From Saccharothrix violaceirubra (lineage in GTDB: Bacteria > Actinomycetota > Actinomycetes > Mycobacteriales > Pseudonocardiaceae): a stretch of 64,000 bases of DNA. Positions 1 to 11,787 of the stretch are shown one piece after another. The notes under the pieces were generated by a model. That model was not told the origin of the DNA, did not search any database, and was given only the letters and a program-made list of their open reading frames with translations. The stretch covers positions 2,170,001 to 2,234,000 of the forward strand of contig NZ_JACHJS010000001.1 of assembly GCF_014203755.1 (NCBI RefSeq). The letters are read 5' to 3'. The position numbers were made by a program, and so were the translations under genes. How positions within the stretch are numbered: the first letter of the stretch is position 1; each line of letters begins with the position of its first letter.

Positions 1-4280
<4,280 letters not shown>

Positions 4281-4668
4281 AACGGGCCCTCCCGTGGCGT
4301 CGTCCGGGCATACGGAGGTGGCCGAGCGGCGTCCGCGCGCGTCGTCGACGCGGGACAGCTCGGCCTGCTGCCTGGCTGTGGTGGGACCACGCTTTCGATG
4401 CGTCTACGGCGTGGTGGCCGCACTCCGTTGTGCGGGAGAACTGCACACGCAGCGGGCTCGGGTGTCGGGCCGGATGTGGCCGTGGACCGTGCCGTCGCGG
4501 TGCTCCGGGATTGCCGGGGTCTTGTGACGATAATGTGAATTCGCGGTTATGGCGCTAGTCCGGTAGGGGGTCGTGGGGAATCCCACCCGGGGTTGACAGC
4601 GAAACGACCAACGGCTACGTCCATTCGGACCAGCCGCTGGTCGTCTCAGCGGTGTCGGTGCGTGGCGC
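4281..4668. other. Intergenic region upstream of gltB
   Basis: These 388 bases hold no convincing gene. They should contain the gltB promoter, read leftward. An imperfect inverted repeat (arms 4605-4616 and 4632-4643, one mismatch) lies just after the stop of the small membrane-protein gene on the minus strand and could terminate it. I looked for a GlnR-type box and saw none I would defend. Confidence 0.5.
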
Positions 4669-4881
4669 TCAGTCTCTGCCGCCTCGGGCGCGACGGGCGC
4701 AGCCCGCGGCCACGGCGAGGAACACCGCCGCCGCGCCGAGTTGCCACCAGGCGTCCTCGGACAGGGCGACGAGCGCGTTGGCGCCGGCGACCAGCAGGAA
4801 GAGCGCGGCGAAAACCGTCCACACCCGACGCTCGGTGCGGGCGTCACGGCGCAGGGACAGCGTGGGCTGGTGATGGGTCAT
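4669..4881 (-). CDS. Small two-helix membrane protein, unknown function
   Basis: A 70-residue protein with a short charged N-terminus (MTHHQPTLSLRRDARTERR), two hydrophobic segments at about residues 21-41 and 45-62, and a basic tail (ARRARGGRD). It fits a helical hairpin with both ends cytoplasmic under the positive-inside rule. The ATG start is preceded by GGAGGTGCCACCCC, a good ribosome-binding site. It stands alone between gltB and a VIT-family gene, all on the minus strand. I do not recognise the family. Codon use is typical of the region, so I treat it as a real gene. Confidence 0.7.
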   Translation of the reverse strand: MTHHQPTLSLRRDARTERRVWTVFAALFLLVAGANALVALSEDAWWQLGAAAVFLAVAAGCARRARGGRD

Positions 4882-5007
4882 GGGGTGGCACCTCCGTTCC
4901 CGGCCTCGGTGTCCGGATCGGCACCGGGTCGGCGGCGGTTACCCGTTTCGCCGGGATTCCACACCTTCGTGTGAACGATTTTCCGGCGCCCCGGTCGTGA
5001 CGGAACA

Positions 5008-5706
5008 TCAGCCCAGGGTGACGCCGAACAGCAGGCCCACCCCGTAGGTCACGGCCATGGTGAGCGTGCCGACGACCACGTTGCGGCGCACGGCCGGACC
5101 GACCGGGCTCGACCCGAGGCGCGCGCTCACCACGCCGGTCAGCGCGAGCCCGACCAGGACGGCCGCCGCGCACGCCCACACCCGCCACGCGACCGGCGGG
5201 AGGACGATCGCGAGCAGCGGGACGAGAGCGCCCAGGGCGAACGCCTGGCACGAGGCGAGCGCGGCCTGCCACGGACTGGTCAGGTTGTCCGGGTCGATGT
5301 GCAGCTCGGCCTCGGCGTGGGCGCGCAACGCGTCGTGCGCGGTCAGCTCGCGGGCGACCTCGGCGGCGAGTTCGGGCCGCAGGCCCTTCTCCCGGTAGAT
5401 GGCGGCGAGTTCGTGCTCCTCGGCCTCGGGCATCTCGCGGAGTTCGAACTCCTCCAGCCGCAGCGCGGCGCGCTCGGTGTCGCGCTGGGTGCTCACCGAG
5501 ACGTACTCGCCGCCCGCCATGGACAGCGCACCGGCGACGAGCCCGGCGATGCCGGCGGCGAGCAGGGCGGTGCGGTCGGCGGCGGCACCGGCGACGCCGA
5601 CCACCAGCCCGGCGGTGGAGACGATGCCGTCGTTGGCGCCCAGGACGCCGGCGCGCAGCCGGTTGACGCGTTGGGACAGGAGGGCCTGGGGTTCGGGGTG
5701 GGCCAT
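5008..5706 (-). CDS. VIT/CCC1-family membrane transporter (iron or manganese)
   Basis: A 232-residue integral membrane protein of the VIT1/CCC1 family, whose characterised members move Fe2+ or Mn2+ across membranes. The hallmark N-terminus RLRAGVLGANDGIVST is followed by a hydrophobic segment and the MAGGEYVSVSTQRD motif. A cytoplasmic Glu-rich metal-binding stretch (EEFELREMPEAEEHELAAIY) and three more membrane helices complete the fold. The ATG is 30 bp from the divergent kinase gene, so the two share a very compact promoter region. The family is clear; the metal is not deducible. Confidence 0.9.
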   Translation of the reverse strand: MAHPEPQALLSQRVNRLRAGVLGANDGIVSTAGLVVGVAGAAADRTALLAAGIAGLVAGALSMAGGEYVSVSTQRDTERAALRLEEFELREMPEAEEHELAAIYREKGLRPELAAEVARELTAHDALRAHAEAELHIDPDNLTSPWQAALASCQAFALGALVPLLAIVLPPVAWRVWACAAAVLVGLALTGVVSARLGSSPVGPAVRRNVVVGTLTMAVTYGVGLLFGVTLG

Positions 5707-5736
5707 GCGGTGATCGAACCACCTACGCTGGAATCC

Positions 5737-6510
5737 GTGGACGTCCGCGCGGTGCTCGCCGCGAACCTGCCCGATCTCGCCGTGACCTCCGTCGTGCCGC
5801 TGGGGGAGGGGCTCGACAACGTGGCCTTCGAGGTGGACGGCTCGCTCGTGGTCCGGTTCCGCAAGGACGGCGACGTCGCCGCGGAGGCCGCGGTGCTGCG
5901 GGCGGTCGCCGCCGTGTCGCCCGTGGCCGTGCCGGTGCCGGTGTTCGCGTCGGGCGACCGCATGGCCTACCGCAAGCTGCCCGGCGTGCCGCCGGCCGAG
6001 GTCGACGTGCCGCCGCCCGGCGTGCTCGACACGCTGATCGGGTTCCTCCGGGTGATCCAGGCGTTGGAGGTGGACGTGCCCGTCGACGTCGACGATCCGG
6101 CGGAGCTGCTCGCGGAGGCGGCCGGGCGGCTCGGGTACGTGCCCGCGGCGTACCGGGCGGACGTGACGGCGTTCCTGGCCGCGCCGCCGCCGGGCCGGGA
6201 CCACCCGGTGGCGTTCTCGCACAACGACATCGGCCACGAGCACGTGCTCGTGGCCGACGGCGCGGTGTCCGGCGTGATCGACTGGACCGACGCCGCGGTG
6301 GTCGACCCGGCATACGACCACGGGCTGCTGTTCCGGGACCTGGGCCCGGCCGCGCTCGCGGCGACTCCGGCGGACCTGCGGGAGCGGGCCGTGTTCCACG
6401 CGCGGTGTGCGCTGTTGGAGGACCTGGCTTACGGGACCGAGCACGGGATCGACCTGTACGTGCGCAAGTCGCTCGCGTCGCTGCGGTGGGTCTTCAGTCC
6501 TCTTCGATGA
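5737..6510 (+). CDS. Aminoglycoside phosphotransferase (APH)-fold kinase
   Basis: A 257-residue member of the APH/choline-kinase superfamily, which transfers phosphate from ATP to small molecules. The catalytic loop is seen as FSHNDIGHEHVLV (Brenner-type HxD with Asn, written HND here) and the metal-binding site as VIDWTDAAVVDPAYD. The N-terminal nucleotide-binding lobe includes GEGLDNVAFEVDG. GTG at 5737 is chosen because it leaves 30 bp to the divergent VIT gene and starts the conserved fold. The 3' end overlaps the convergent gene by 17 bp. The substrate is unknown; the fold alone does not imply antibiotic resistance. Confidence 0.85.
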   Translation: MDVRAVLAANLPDLAVTSVVPLGEGLDNVAFEVDGSLVVRFRKDGDVAAEAAVLRAVAAVSPVAVPVPVFASGDRMAYRKLPGVPPAEVDVPPPGVLDTLIGFLRVIQALEVDVPVDVDDPAELLAEAAGRLGYVPAAYRADVTAFLAAPPPGRDHPVAFSHNDIGHEHVLVADGAVSGVIDWTDAAVVDPAYDHGLLFRDLGPAALAATPADLRERAVFHARCALLEDLAYGTEHGIDLYVRKSLASLRWVFSPLR

Positions 6511-7036
6511 TCTGCCACTGCGGCCGGTCGCCGGCCCACATGGCTTCCAGGCGCGAGGTGTGGGTGGCGCTGGTGAACCAGATGACGACCGCCGACGCGG
6601 GCTGCTCGATCCGGGTCGAGTAGCCCTGGCGCGGCGACGCGGAGACGGGCTCGATCGACCGGTCCTTGGTGCGGTACCGGACCGTGGCCACCCCGCCCTC
6701 CAGCGTGAAGGTGCGCACGAGTTCGCCGTTCTCGGTCGTCCACGTGCCGCTGTCGGTCGTGGTCGTGGTCGGCGGTGCGGTCGTCGTGGTCGTGGCGCGG
6801 TTGGTCGTCGTGGTGACCGCGGCCGGGGTGGTCGGCGCCGGCGTGGTCGTCGTGGTGGTGGCCGTGGTCGTCGTCGTGGCGACCGTGGTCGTCGTCTGCT
6901 GTGTGGTGGCCGGGACGAGGAGCGGACGCTCGGACACGCCGGCCCCCAGTACGAACCGGATGCCGAGCGAGGACAGCATGACCGCGACGACCGTGGTCGC
7001 CGACCATGCCGCGAAGTACTGGAGTCCCCGGGACAT
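6494..7036 (-). CDS. Membrane-anchored protein with Thr-rich stalk, unknown function
   Basis: A protein of about 180 residues with one N-terminal transmembrane segment (YFAAWSATTVVAVMLSSLG). A low-complexity stalk of roughly 65 residues, mostly Thr with Ala/Pro/Val, follows. A C-terminal globular domain of about 80 residues begins near DSGTWTTENGELVRTF. The topology suggests an extracytoplasmic domain held off the membrane. The ATG at 7036 has an upstream purine-rich tract; a longer start at 7054 is possible. Its last codons overlap the convergent kinase gene. The C-terminal domain is not one I recognise. Confidence 0.75.
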   Translation of the reverse strand: MSRGLQYFAAWSATTVVAVMLSSLGIRFVLGAGVSERPLLVPATTQQTTTTVATTTTTATTTTTTPAPTTPAAVTTTTNRATTTTTAPPTTTTTDSGTWTTENGELVRTFTLEGGVATVRYRTKDRSIEPVSASPRQGYSTRIEQPASAVVIWFTSATHTSRLEAMWAGDRPQWQIIEED

Positions 7037-7072
7037 CCCGCCATCCTGCCGCACCCGCCCTCACCCCTTCCG

Positions 7073-7094
7073 CGCGAGTCCTCCACCCATACAC
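7073..7094 (+). repeat. 22-bp repeat unit, isolated copy
   Basis: One 22-bp unit beginning CGCGAGTC and ending ACAC, in the forward orientation. It belongs to the same family as the arrays at 7136-7266, 29638-29867 and 60379-60484, and shares the CTCCACCC variant core with the terminal units at 7245 and 60463. Confidence 0.7.
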
Positions 7095-7135
7095 CCCACG
7101 GACACCCCCGTCCGGTCCGACTTTCCCACCCCCGG

Positions 7136-7202
7136 CGCGAGTTATGCGTTCAGGCACCGCGAGTTGTGCATTCAGGCACGGTGAGTTGTGCGTTCCGGAC
7201 AC
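7136..7202 (+). repeat. Three tandem 22/23-bp repeat units
   Basis: Three head-to-tail units at 7136-7157, 7158-7179 and 7180-7202. Each starts (C/G)GCGAGTT or GGTGAGTT and ends GGCAC or GGACAC. The first two are exactly 22 bp and differ at two positions; the third has one inserted base. They sit between divergently read genes (start 7036 on minus, start 7332 on plus). Confidence 0.85.
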
Positions 7203-7234
7203 GCCTGGCTGGGCCGACCGGGTGACCCGGGGGC

Positions 7235-7266
7235 GTAGTTCGCGGTGTCCGGGTGGAGGACTCGCG
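7235..7266 (-). repeat. Inverted-orientation 22-bp repeat unit plus partial unit
   Basis: A full unit on the minus strand at 7245-7266 (reads CGCGAGTC...GGACAC on that strand) is followed by a 10-bp remnant at 7235-7244. Together with the forward units it makes a convergent, partly palindromic arrangement across the intergenic region. Confidence 0.8.
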
Positions 7267-7331
7267 GTTTGGCCGTTGACGAAACGGGCGCGGGTGGGAC
7301 TTGGTCACTCGTTGGCGTTACGGTGCGCGCC

Positions 7332-8015
7332 ATGGTTTCGGTGCTGCTGGTCGAGGATGACCCGGTCGTGCGGTCGGCCGTCTCGCGGGCGCTGACGGGG
7401 ATGGGGCACGCCGTGCTGCCGGTCGGCACGGCGCTGGAGGCGTTGCGGGAGATCACCAGTTCCGCCTTCGACCTGGTCGTGCTCGACCTCGGCCTGCCGG
7501 ACATGGACGGCGCGGACGCGTTGCGGATGATGCGCGGCGTCTGCGACGTACCGGTCATCGTGGCGACAGCGCGCGACGACGAGTCGGAGATCGTGCGGCT
7601 GCTCAACGCCGGCGCCGACGACTACCTCGTCAAGCCGTTCTCCAGCGAGCACCTCGCGGCCCGGCTGTCGGCGGTCCTGCGCCGGGCCCGGCGGGAGGAC
7701 AGCGGACCGGAACCGCTGCGGATCGGGGAGTTGACCGTGGACCTCGACCGGCGCGAGGCCCGGCTGGCGGGCCGCGAACTGAACCTGACGCGCAAGGAGT
7801 TCGACCTCCTCGCCTACCTCGCCGCCCGCGCGGGCAAGGTGGTGCCGCGGGCCGAGCTGCTGGCGAACCTGTGGAACATGCCCGGCCGCCACGACGACCA
7901 GACGCTCGACGTGCACCTGTCGTGGTTGCGCCGCAAGCTCGGCGAGCGCGCCGCCCAACCCCGTTACCTGCACACCGTGCGCGGCGTCGGGTTCAAGCTG
8001 ACGGCGGCCGAGTGA
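7332..8015 (+). CDS. OmpR/PhoB-family response regulator
   Basis: A 227-residue transcription regulator of a two-component system. The receiver domain (residues 1-115) has the acidic pair D9-D10, phospho-acceptor D52 in VVLDLGLPDMDG, the switch Thr79 and K101 in DYLVKPF. The winged-helix DNA-binding domain (about 130-227) ends with the typical RYLHTVRGVGFKL. The ATG at 7332 is fixed by the start of the receiver fold. The stop overlaps the sensor-kinase start by 4 bp, so the pair is translationally coupled. Its promoter must lie in the repeat-bearing gap upstream. Target genes are not evident. Confidence 0.96.
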   Translation: MVSVLLVEDDPVVRSAVSRALTGMGHAVLPVGTALEALREITSSAFDLVVLDLGLPDMDGADALRMMRGVCDVPVIVATARDDESEIVRLLNAGADDYLVKPFSSEHLAARLSAVLRRARREDSGPEPLRIGELTVDLDRREARLAGRELNLTRKEFDLLAYLAARAGKVVPRAELLANLWNMPGRHDDQTLDVHLSWLRRKLGERAAQPRYLHTVRGVGFKLTAAE

Positions 8016-9292
8016 GGAAGTCGCTCGCCCTCGTCTCGCTGGCCGTCACGTCCATGGTGGCGCTGGCCTTCCTGATCCCGTTGGCGACGGTCGTCGCGGC
8101 GCTCGCGGAGGACCGCGCGCTGGGCGAGGCCGACAAGCAGGCCGCCGCGCTCGTCCCGGTCCTGGTGATCACGTCCGAACGCGCCGCCGTCGAGCAGGCG
8201 CTGGCCAGCGCGGGCGGCCACGTGGTCGTGCACCTGCCCGACGGCACGCGGATCGGCCCGGAGGCCAAGGCCACCGACGACCAGCTCCGGCGGGCCCGGG
8301 AGGGCAGGTCGTTCCGCGACACGGTGTCCGACGGGCGGGTGATCCTCCAGCCCGTGCTGTTGCGCGGGTCCACGGTCGTGGTCGAGGCGTTCGTGCCCGA
8401 GGGCGAGCTGTCCCGGGGCGTGCTGCCCGCGTGGTTCGCGCTCAGCGGCGTGGCCGTGTCGCTGGTGCTCGCGTCGGTGCTCGTGGCCGACCGCCTGGGC
8501 GCCCGCGTGGTCAAGGCGTCGCGCGAGCTGGCCGAGGGCGCGCGGCGGATGGAGGAGGGCGACCTGTCCGCCCGGGTGGCGCCGACGGGCCCGCCGGAAC
8601 TGGCCGACGCGGGCGGCGCGTTCAACCGGATGGCCGATCGGATCGGGCAGTTGATGGCCAATGAACGGGAAATGCTCGGCGATCTTTCCCACCGTCTTCG
8701 CACGCCGTTGACGGCGTTGCGTCTCGATTCGGAACTGCTCGGCACGGATGCGAATGCCAATCGTGTTCGCCAGGCGGTGGTGGCGTTGGAACGCGAGGTC
8801 AACGAGGTCATCCGGGCGGCCCGGCGCGAGTTGACCGATCCGGACGGCAACCGCTGCGACGCGGCACAGGTGGTGCACGACCGGTTGGTGTTCTGGTCCG
8901 CGCTGGCCGACGACCAGCGCCGGCTGTGGAACCTGCGGGGCACCGAACGCCCGGCGTTCGTGCCGTTGACGCGCACCGATCTGGCGGCCGTGATGGACGT
9001 GCTGCTGGGCAACATCTTCCGGCACACCCCCGAGGGGGTCGGGTTCGTCGTCGCACTGTTCCACCAGCCCGACCGGGTGGTGATCGTGATCGAGGACGCC
9101 GGTCCGGGGATCGAAGACCTGGAGACGGCGCTGCGCCGCGGGGGCAGCAGCGCCGGCTCCACCGGTCTGGGACTCGACATCGCCCGCCGCGCGGCCGAGT
9201 CCACAGGCGGCTCCCTGGTCGTGGACCGGGGTCCGCTCGGCGGGACCAGAGTGCAGCTCCGGCTGTCCCGCCTCGCAGAGCCCGAACACTAG
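8012..9292 (+). CDS. Two-component sensor histidine kinase
   Basis: A 426-residue membrane kinase and partner of the upstream response regulator. Helices at residues 9-32 and 138-158 bracket an extracytoplasmic sensor of about 105 residues. A HAMP region (159-212) is followed by the H-box GDLSHRLRTPLTAL with phospho-acceptor His227. The N-box (LLGNIFRHTPEG), G1 (EDAGPGIE) and G2 (STGLGLDIA) of the HATPase domain are present. The N-box Asn is followed by IFRH rather than the usual AxxH, a modest variation. The start GTG overlaps the regulator stop (GTGA). The signal sensed cannot be inferred. Confidence 0.95.
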   Translation: MRKSLALVSLAVTSMVALAFLIPLATVVAALAEDRALGEADKQAAALVPVLVITSERAAVEQALASAGGHVVVHLPDGTRIGPEAKATDDQLRRAREGRSFRDTVSDGRVILQPVLLRGSTVVVEAFVPEGELSRGVLPAWFALSGVAVSLVLASVLVADRLGARVVKASRELAEGARRMEEGDLSARVAPTGPPELADAGGAFNRMADRIGQLMANEREMLGDLSHRLRTPLTALRLDSELLGTDANANRVRQAVVALEREVNEVIRAARRELTDPDGNRCDAAQVVHDRLVFWSALADDQRRLWNLRGTERPAFVPLTRTDLAAVMDVLLGNIFRHTPEGVGFVVALFHQPDRVVIVIEDAGPGIEDLETALRRGGSSAGSTGLGLDIARRAAESTGGSLVVDRGPLGGTRVQLRLSRLAEPEH

Positions 9293-9450
9293 CGGCCCAA
9301 TTCTTTTCGGCGCCTTGTGCGACCTTTAAATCTTCCTTAAATAATTCGCTGTCGACATTCTCGGCGAGTGCGGTTAAAGTCATTTTCGGAATTGAGGCCG
9401 ACCGCAGCGCTCTCCCCCTTGCCCGGTCCGCCCGGTTCCCCGTTCGGTGC

Positions 9451-9497
9451 GGCGACCGCAGCGCGCTTACCCTGCGAAGAAGCGCAGCGCGGTCGCC
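9451..9497. promoter_or_regulatory. Long imperfect hairpin upstream of CAP-domain gene
   Basis: Arms 9451-9468 and 9480-9497 pair at 15 of 18 positions across an 11-base loop. The structure ends 36 bp before the lipoprotein start and is not followed by a T-run. It could be a terminator for the kinase operon or a leader structure. The rest of the 241-bp gap (9293-9533) begins with an unusually A/T-rich stretch at 9320-9395, a plausible promoter area. Confidence 0.4.
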
Positions 9498-9533
9498 GCG
9501 CCCGAAATGCCGTCGAGCGCAGATGAGGACCGC

Positions 9534-10124
9534 GTGCCGCGCAACCACCGGGTACTGCCCGCCGTCGTGCTGGTCGGGCTCGCGCTCGCCGGGTGCGCCG
9601 AGGCCGACCGGGCGACCGAACTCACCGCCACCGCCACGACCACCGTGCGTGTCGTCGTCACGACCACCACGACCATCCTCACCCCCACGGTGGCCGCCAC
9701 CGAGGCACCCACGCCCGAGGCGGTCGTCCCGACCCGCCCGGAGAACGAGGTGGTCGAGGAGAAGGTCGTCGAGCTGACCAACGCCGAACGCGCCCGGGTC
9801 GGCTGCGCGCCGCTGGTCGCCGACGACCGCCTGGCCAGGGCCGCCCGCGAGCACAGCGTCGACATGGCCGCGAAGAACTACTTCGAGCACCACTCCAAGG
9901 ACGGCCGGTCGTTCGTCGACCGGGTCAAGGCGGCGGGCTACCCGGCGCCGGGCGCGGAGAACATCGCGGCCGGGCACAAGACGCCGGAGCTGGTCGTCAA
10001 GGGGTGGATGGACTCGCCGGGCCACCGGGCCAACATCGTCAACTGCCGGTTGAAGGCCATCGGCGTGGGCATGGCCCGCGGCGGTTCCTACGGGATCTAC
10101 TGGACTCAGAACTTCGGCTGGTGA
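9534..10124 (+). CDS. CAP/SCP-domain lipoprotein
   Basis: A protein of about 196 residues with a lipoprotein signal: positively charged VPRNHR, a hydrophobic core and the lipobox LALAGC. A Thr/Pro/Val-rich spacer follows, then a CAP domain of about 120 residues beginning VVELTNAERARVGC and ending YGIYWTQNFGW. The typical CAP residues (H in REHSVDM, E in GAENIA, H in SPGHRANI) are visible. GTG at 9534 is chosen because it is preceded by GAGGA and begins the signal; upstream codons are not signal-like. The family binds or cleaves extracellular ligands, but its bacterial roles are poorly known. The 3' end overlaps the convergent regulator by 19 bp. Confidence 0.88.
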   Translation: MPRNHRVLPAVVLVGLALAGCAEADRATELTATATTTVRVVVTTTTTILTPTVAATEAPTPEAVVPTRPENEVVEEKVVELTNAERARVGCAPLVADDRLARAAREHSVDMAAKNYFEHHSKDGRSFVDRVKAAGYPAPGAENIAAGHKTPELVVKGWMDSPGHRANIVNCRLKAIGVGMARGGSYGIYWTQNFGW

Positions 10125-10576
10125 CCGGCCACCTCGTCGAGGATGAGCACGGTGTGGCTGGACGTCACGTCCGGCATGGTCTGCAACCGGGACAGCACGA
10201 GGTCGCGCAGGCTGTGCGCGTCTGGCGTGCGGACCAGCAGCACGAGGTCGTAGTCGCCCGACACCAGCGCCGCGTGCCACACCTCGGGGATCTCCAGCAC
10301 GCGGTGCCGCACCGCCTTCCACGAGTGCTGGCTGATCTTGAGGTACACGTACGCCGAGATGCCGAACCCGTACCGCTCCGGGTCGACCACGGCCGTGTAG
10401 CCGGTCACGACGCCGTCGCGGTGCAGCCGTTCCACGCGTGAGTACGCGCTCGCGCGCGAGATGTGCAGCTTCTCGGCCAACGACCGCATGGAGATCCGGC
10501 CGTCCGCGCGCAGCTCGGCGACGATGCGCCGGTCGGTCTCGTCCAGCGGTGCCGAATGTCCAGTCCGGGCCGTCAT
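10106..10576 (-). CDS. bkdR: Lrp/AsnC-family regulator, probable BkdR
   Basis: A 156-residue regulator with an N-terminal HTH (LDETDRRIVAELRADGRISMRSLAEKLHIS...) and a C-terminal RAM/AsnC ligand-binding domain containing VSGDYDLVLLV. It is divergent from the branched-chain dehydrogenase operon with a 113-bp gap. That is the arrangement of BkdR-type activators, which respond to branched-chain amino acids in Streptomyces and Pseudomonas. The start was set at the ATG giving the usual family length; a longer reading adds an unlikely Pro-rich leader. The function is assigned from family plus context. Confidence 0.85.
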   Translation of the reverse strand: MTARTGHSAPLDETDRRIVAELRADGRISMRSLAEKLHISRASAYSRVERLHRDGVVTGYTAVVDPERYGFGISAYVYLKISQHSWKAVRHRVLEIPEVWHAALVSGDYDLVLLVRTPDAHSLRDLVLSRLQTMPDVTSSHTVLILDEVAGHQPKF

Positions 10577-10658
10577 GTGGTCGACGATAACCCCTATTGA
10601 AGGCCGTTCGTCCGGAATCATGAGTGGGATCTGGAACTTTGGCCGGTGTGACGCGGAC

Positions 10659-10676
10659 CATCCGAGGCATCCGAGG
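10659..10676. promoter_or_regulatory. Tandem 9-bp repeat in bkdR-bkdA intergenic region
   Basis: Two exact copies of CATCCGAGG lie head to tail 13 bp before the E1-alpha start, just ahead of its ribosome-binding site GGAGGTGG. Lrp-type regulators bind repeated, phased sites, so this could be part of an operator. The evidence is only position and exact repetition. Confidence 0.3.
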
Positions 10677-10689
10677 ACCGGAGGTGGCC

Positions 10690-11787
10690 ATGACCCGTAC
10701 GCAGGCACCCAGGTCGTCGCCTTCCCGGACGTCGCCTTCCCACCTGTTGCCCACCGAGGAGCCGTTGGCGCTGCTGCGCCCCGACGGCACCCCGGTCGAG
10801 GGCTCGCCGCTGGTCATGCCGGCCGACGACGTGCTGGTCGAGCTGTACCGGCGGATGGTCGTCGGCCGCCGGTTCGACACCCAGGCCACGGCGCTGACCC
10901 GGCAGGGCCGGCTCGCGGTCTACCCGTCCTCCCGTGGCCAGGAGGCGTGCGAGATCGCCCCGGTGCTCGCGTTGCGCCCCGACGACTGGCTCTTCCCCAC
11001 CTACCGCGACTCGGTCGCCCTGGTCAGCCGGGGCATCGACCCGGCGCAGACGTTGACGCTGCTGCAAGGCGGCTGGCACCTGGGCTACGACCCGTACGAG
11101 CACCGCGTCGGCCCGCAGTGCACGCCGCTGGCCACGAACACCCTGCACGCCGTGGGCTTCGCGCACGCGGCCCGGCTCAAGGGCGAGGACACCGCCGCGC
11201 TCGTGCTGCTCGGCGACGGCGCGACCAGCGAGGGCGACACGCACGAGGCGTTGAACTTCGCGGGCGTCTGGCAGGCACCCGTGGTGTTCCTGGTGCAGAA
11301 CAACGGCTACGCGATCAGCGTGCCGCTGGACAAGCAGACCGCCGCGCCGACGTTGGCGCACAAGGGCATCGGCTACGGCGTGCCTTCGGTGCTGGTCGAC
11401 GGCAACGACGCGGCGGCCGTGTACGCGGTCGTGCGCGATGCCCTGCGCACCGGCGGGCCGACGCTCATCGAGGCGTTGACGTACCGCATCGAGGCGCACA
11501 CCAACGCCGACGACGCCACCCGCTACCGCACGTCCGACGAGGTCGCCGCGTGGCTGGCCCGTGATCCCGTCGACCGGCTGTCCGCCTACCTGACCGCACG
11601 CGGCCTGCTCGACGAGCGGACGAAGGACGACGTCGCGCGGGAGGCCGAGACGTTCGCCGCGGCCGTCCGCGCCGCGCTCAACGTGGACGTCGAGCCCGAC
11701 CCGGCCGACCTGTTCGAGCACGTCTACGCGACCATGCCCGCGCACCTGCGCGCCCAGGCGGAATTCCTGCGCGAGGAGTCGGCATGA
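10690..11787 (+). CDS. bkdA: Branched-chain 2-oxoacid dehydrogenase E1 alpha
   Basis: A 365-residue thiamine-diphosphate-dependent E1 alpha subunit that decarboxylates branched 2-oxoacids from Leu/Ile/Val. This supplies the acyl-CoA starters for branched fatty acids. The ThDP/Mg motif runs from GDGATSEGD to QNN about 30 residues later, and HTNADDATRYR marks the phosphorylation-loop region. ATG at 10690 has GGAGGTGG upstream; an alternative GTG at 10648 has none. The stop overlaps the E1-beta start (ATGA). Pyruvate dehydrogenase E1 alpha is the alternative; the adjacent Lrp-type regulator and lack of an E3 gene favour Bkd. Confidence 0.9.
   Translation: MTRTQAPRSSPSRTSPSHLLPTEEPLALLRPDGTPVEGSPLVMPADDVLVELYRRMVVGRRFDTQATALTRQGRLAVYPSSRGQEACEIAPVLALRPDDWLFPTYRDSVALVSRGIDPAQTLTLLQGGWHLGYDPYEHRVGPQCTPLATNTLHAVGFAHAARLKGEDTAALVLLGDGATSEGDTHEALNFAGVWQAPVVFLVQNNGYAISVPLDKQTAAPTLAHKGIGYGVPSVLVDGNDAAAVYAVVRDALRTGGPTLIEALTYRIEAHTNADDATRYRTSDEVAAWLARDPVDRLSAYLTARGLLDERTKDDVAREAETFAAAVRAALNVDVEPDPADLFEHVYATMPAHLRAQAEFLREESA

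Noticed and set aside
5008..7086. A 692-codon minus-strand frame ending in the VIT gene
   Set aside because: The VIT-family protein starts at 5706; the upstream portion is antisense to the phosphotransferase gene and low complexity.
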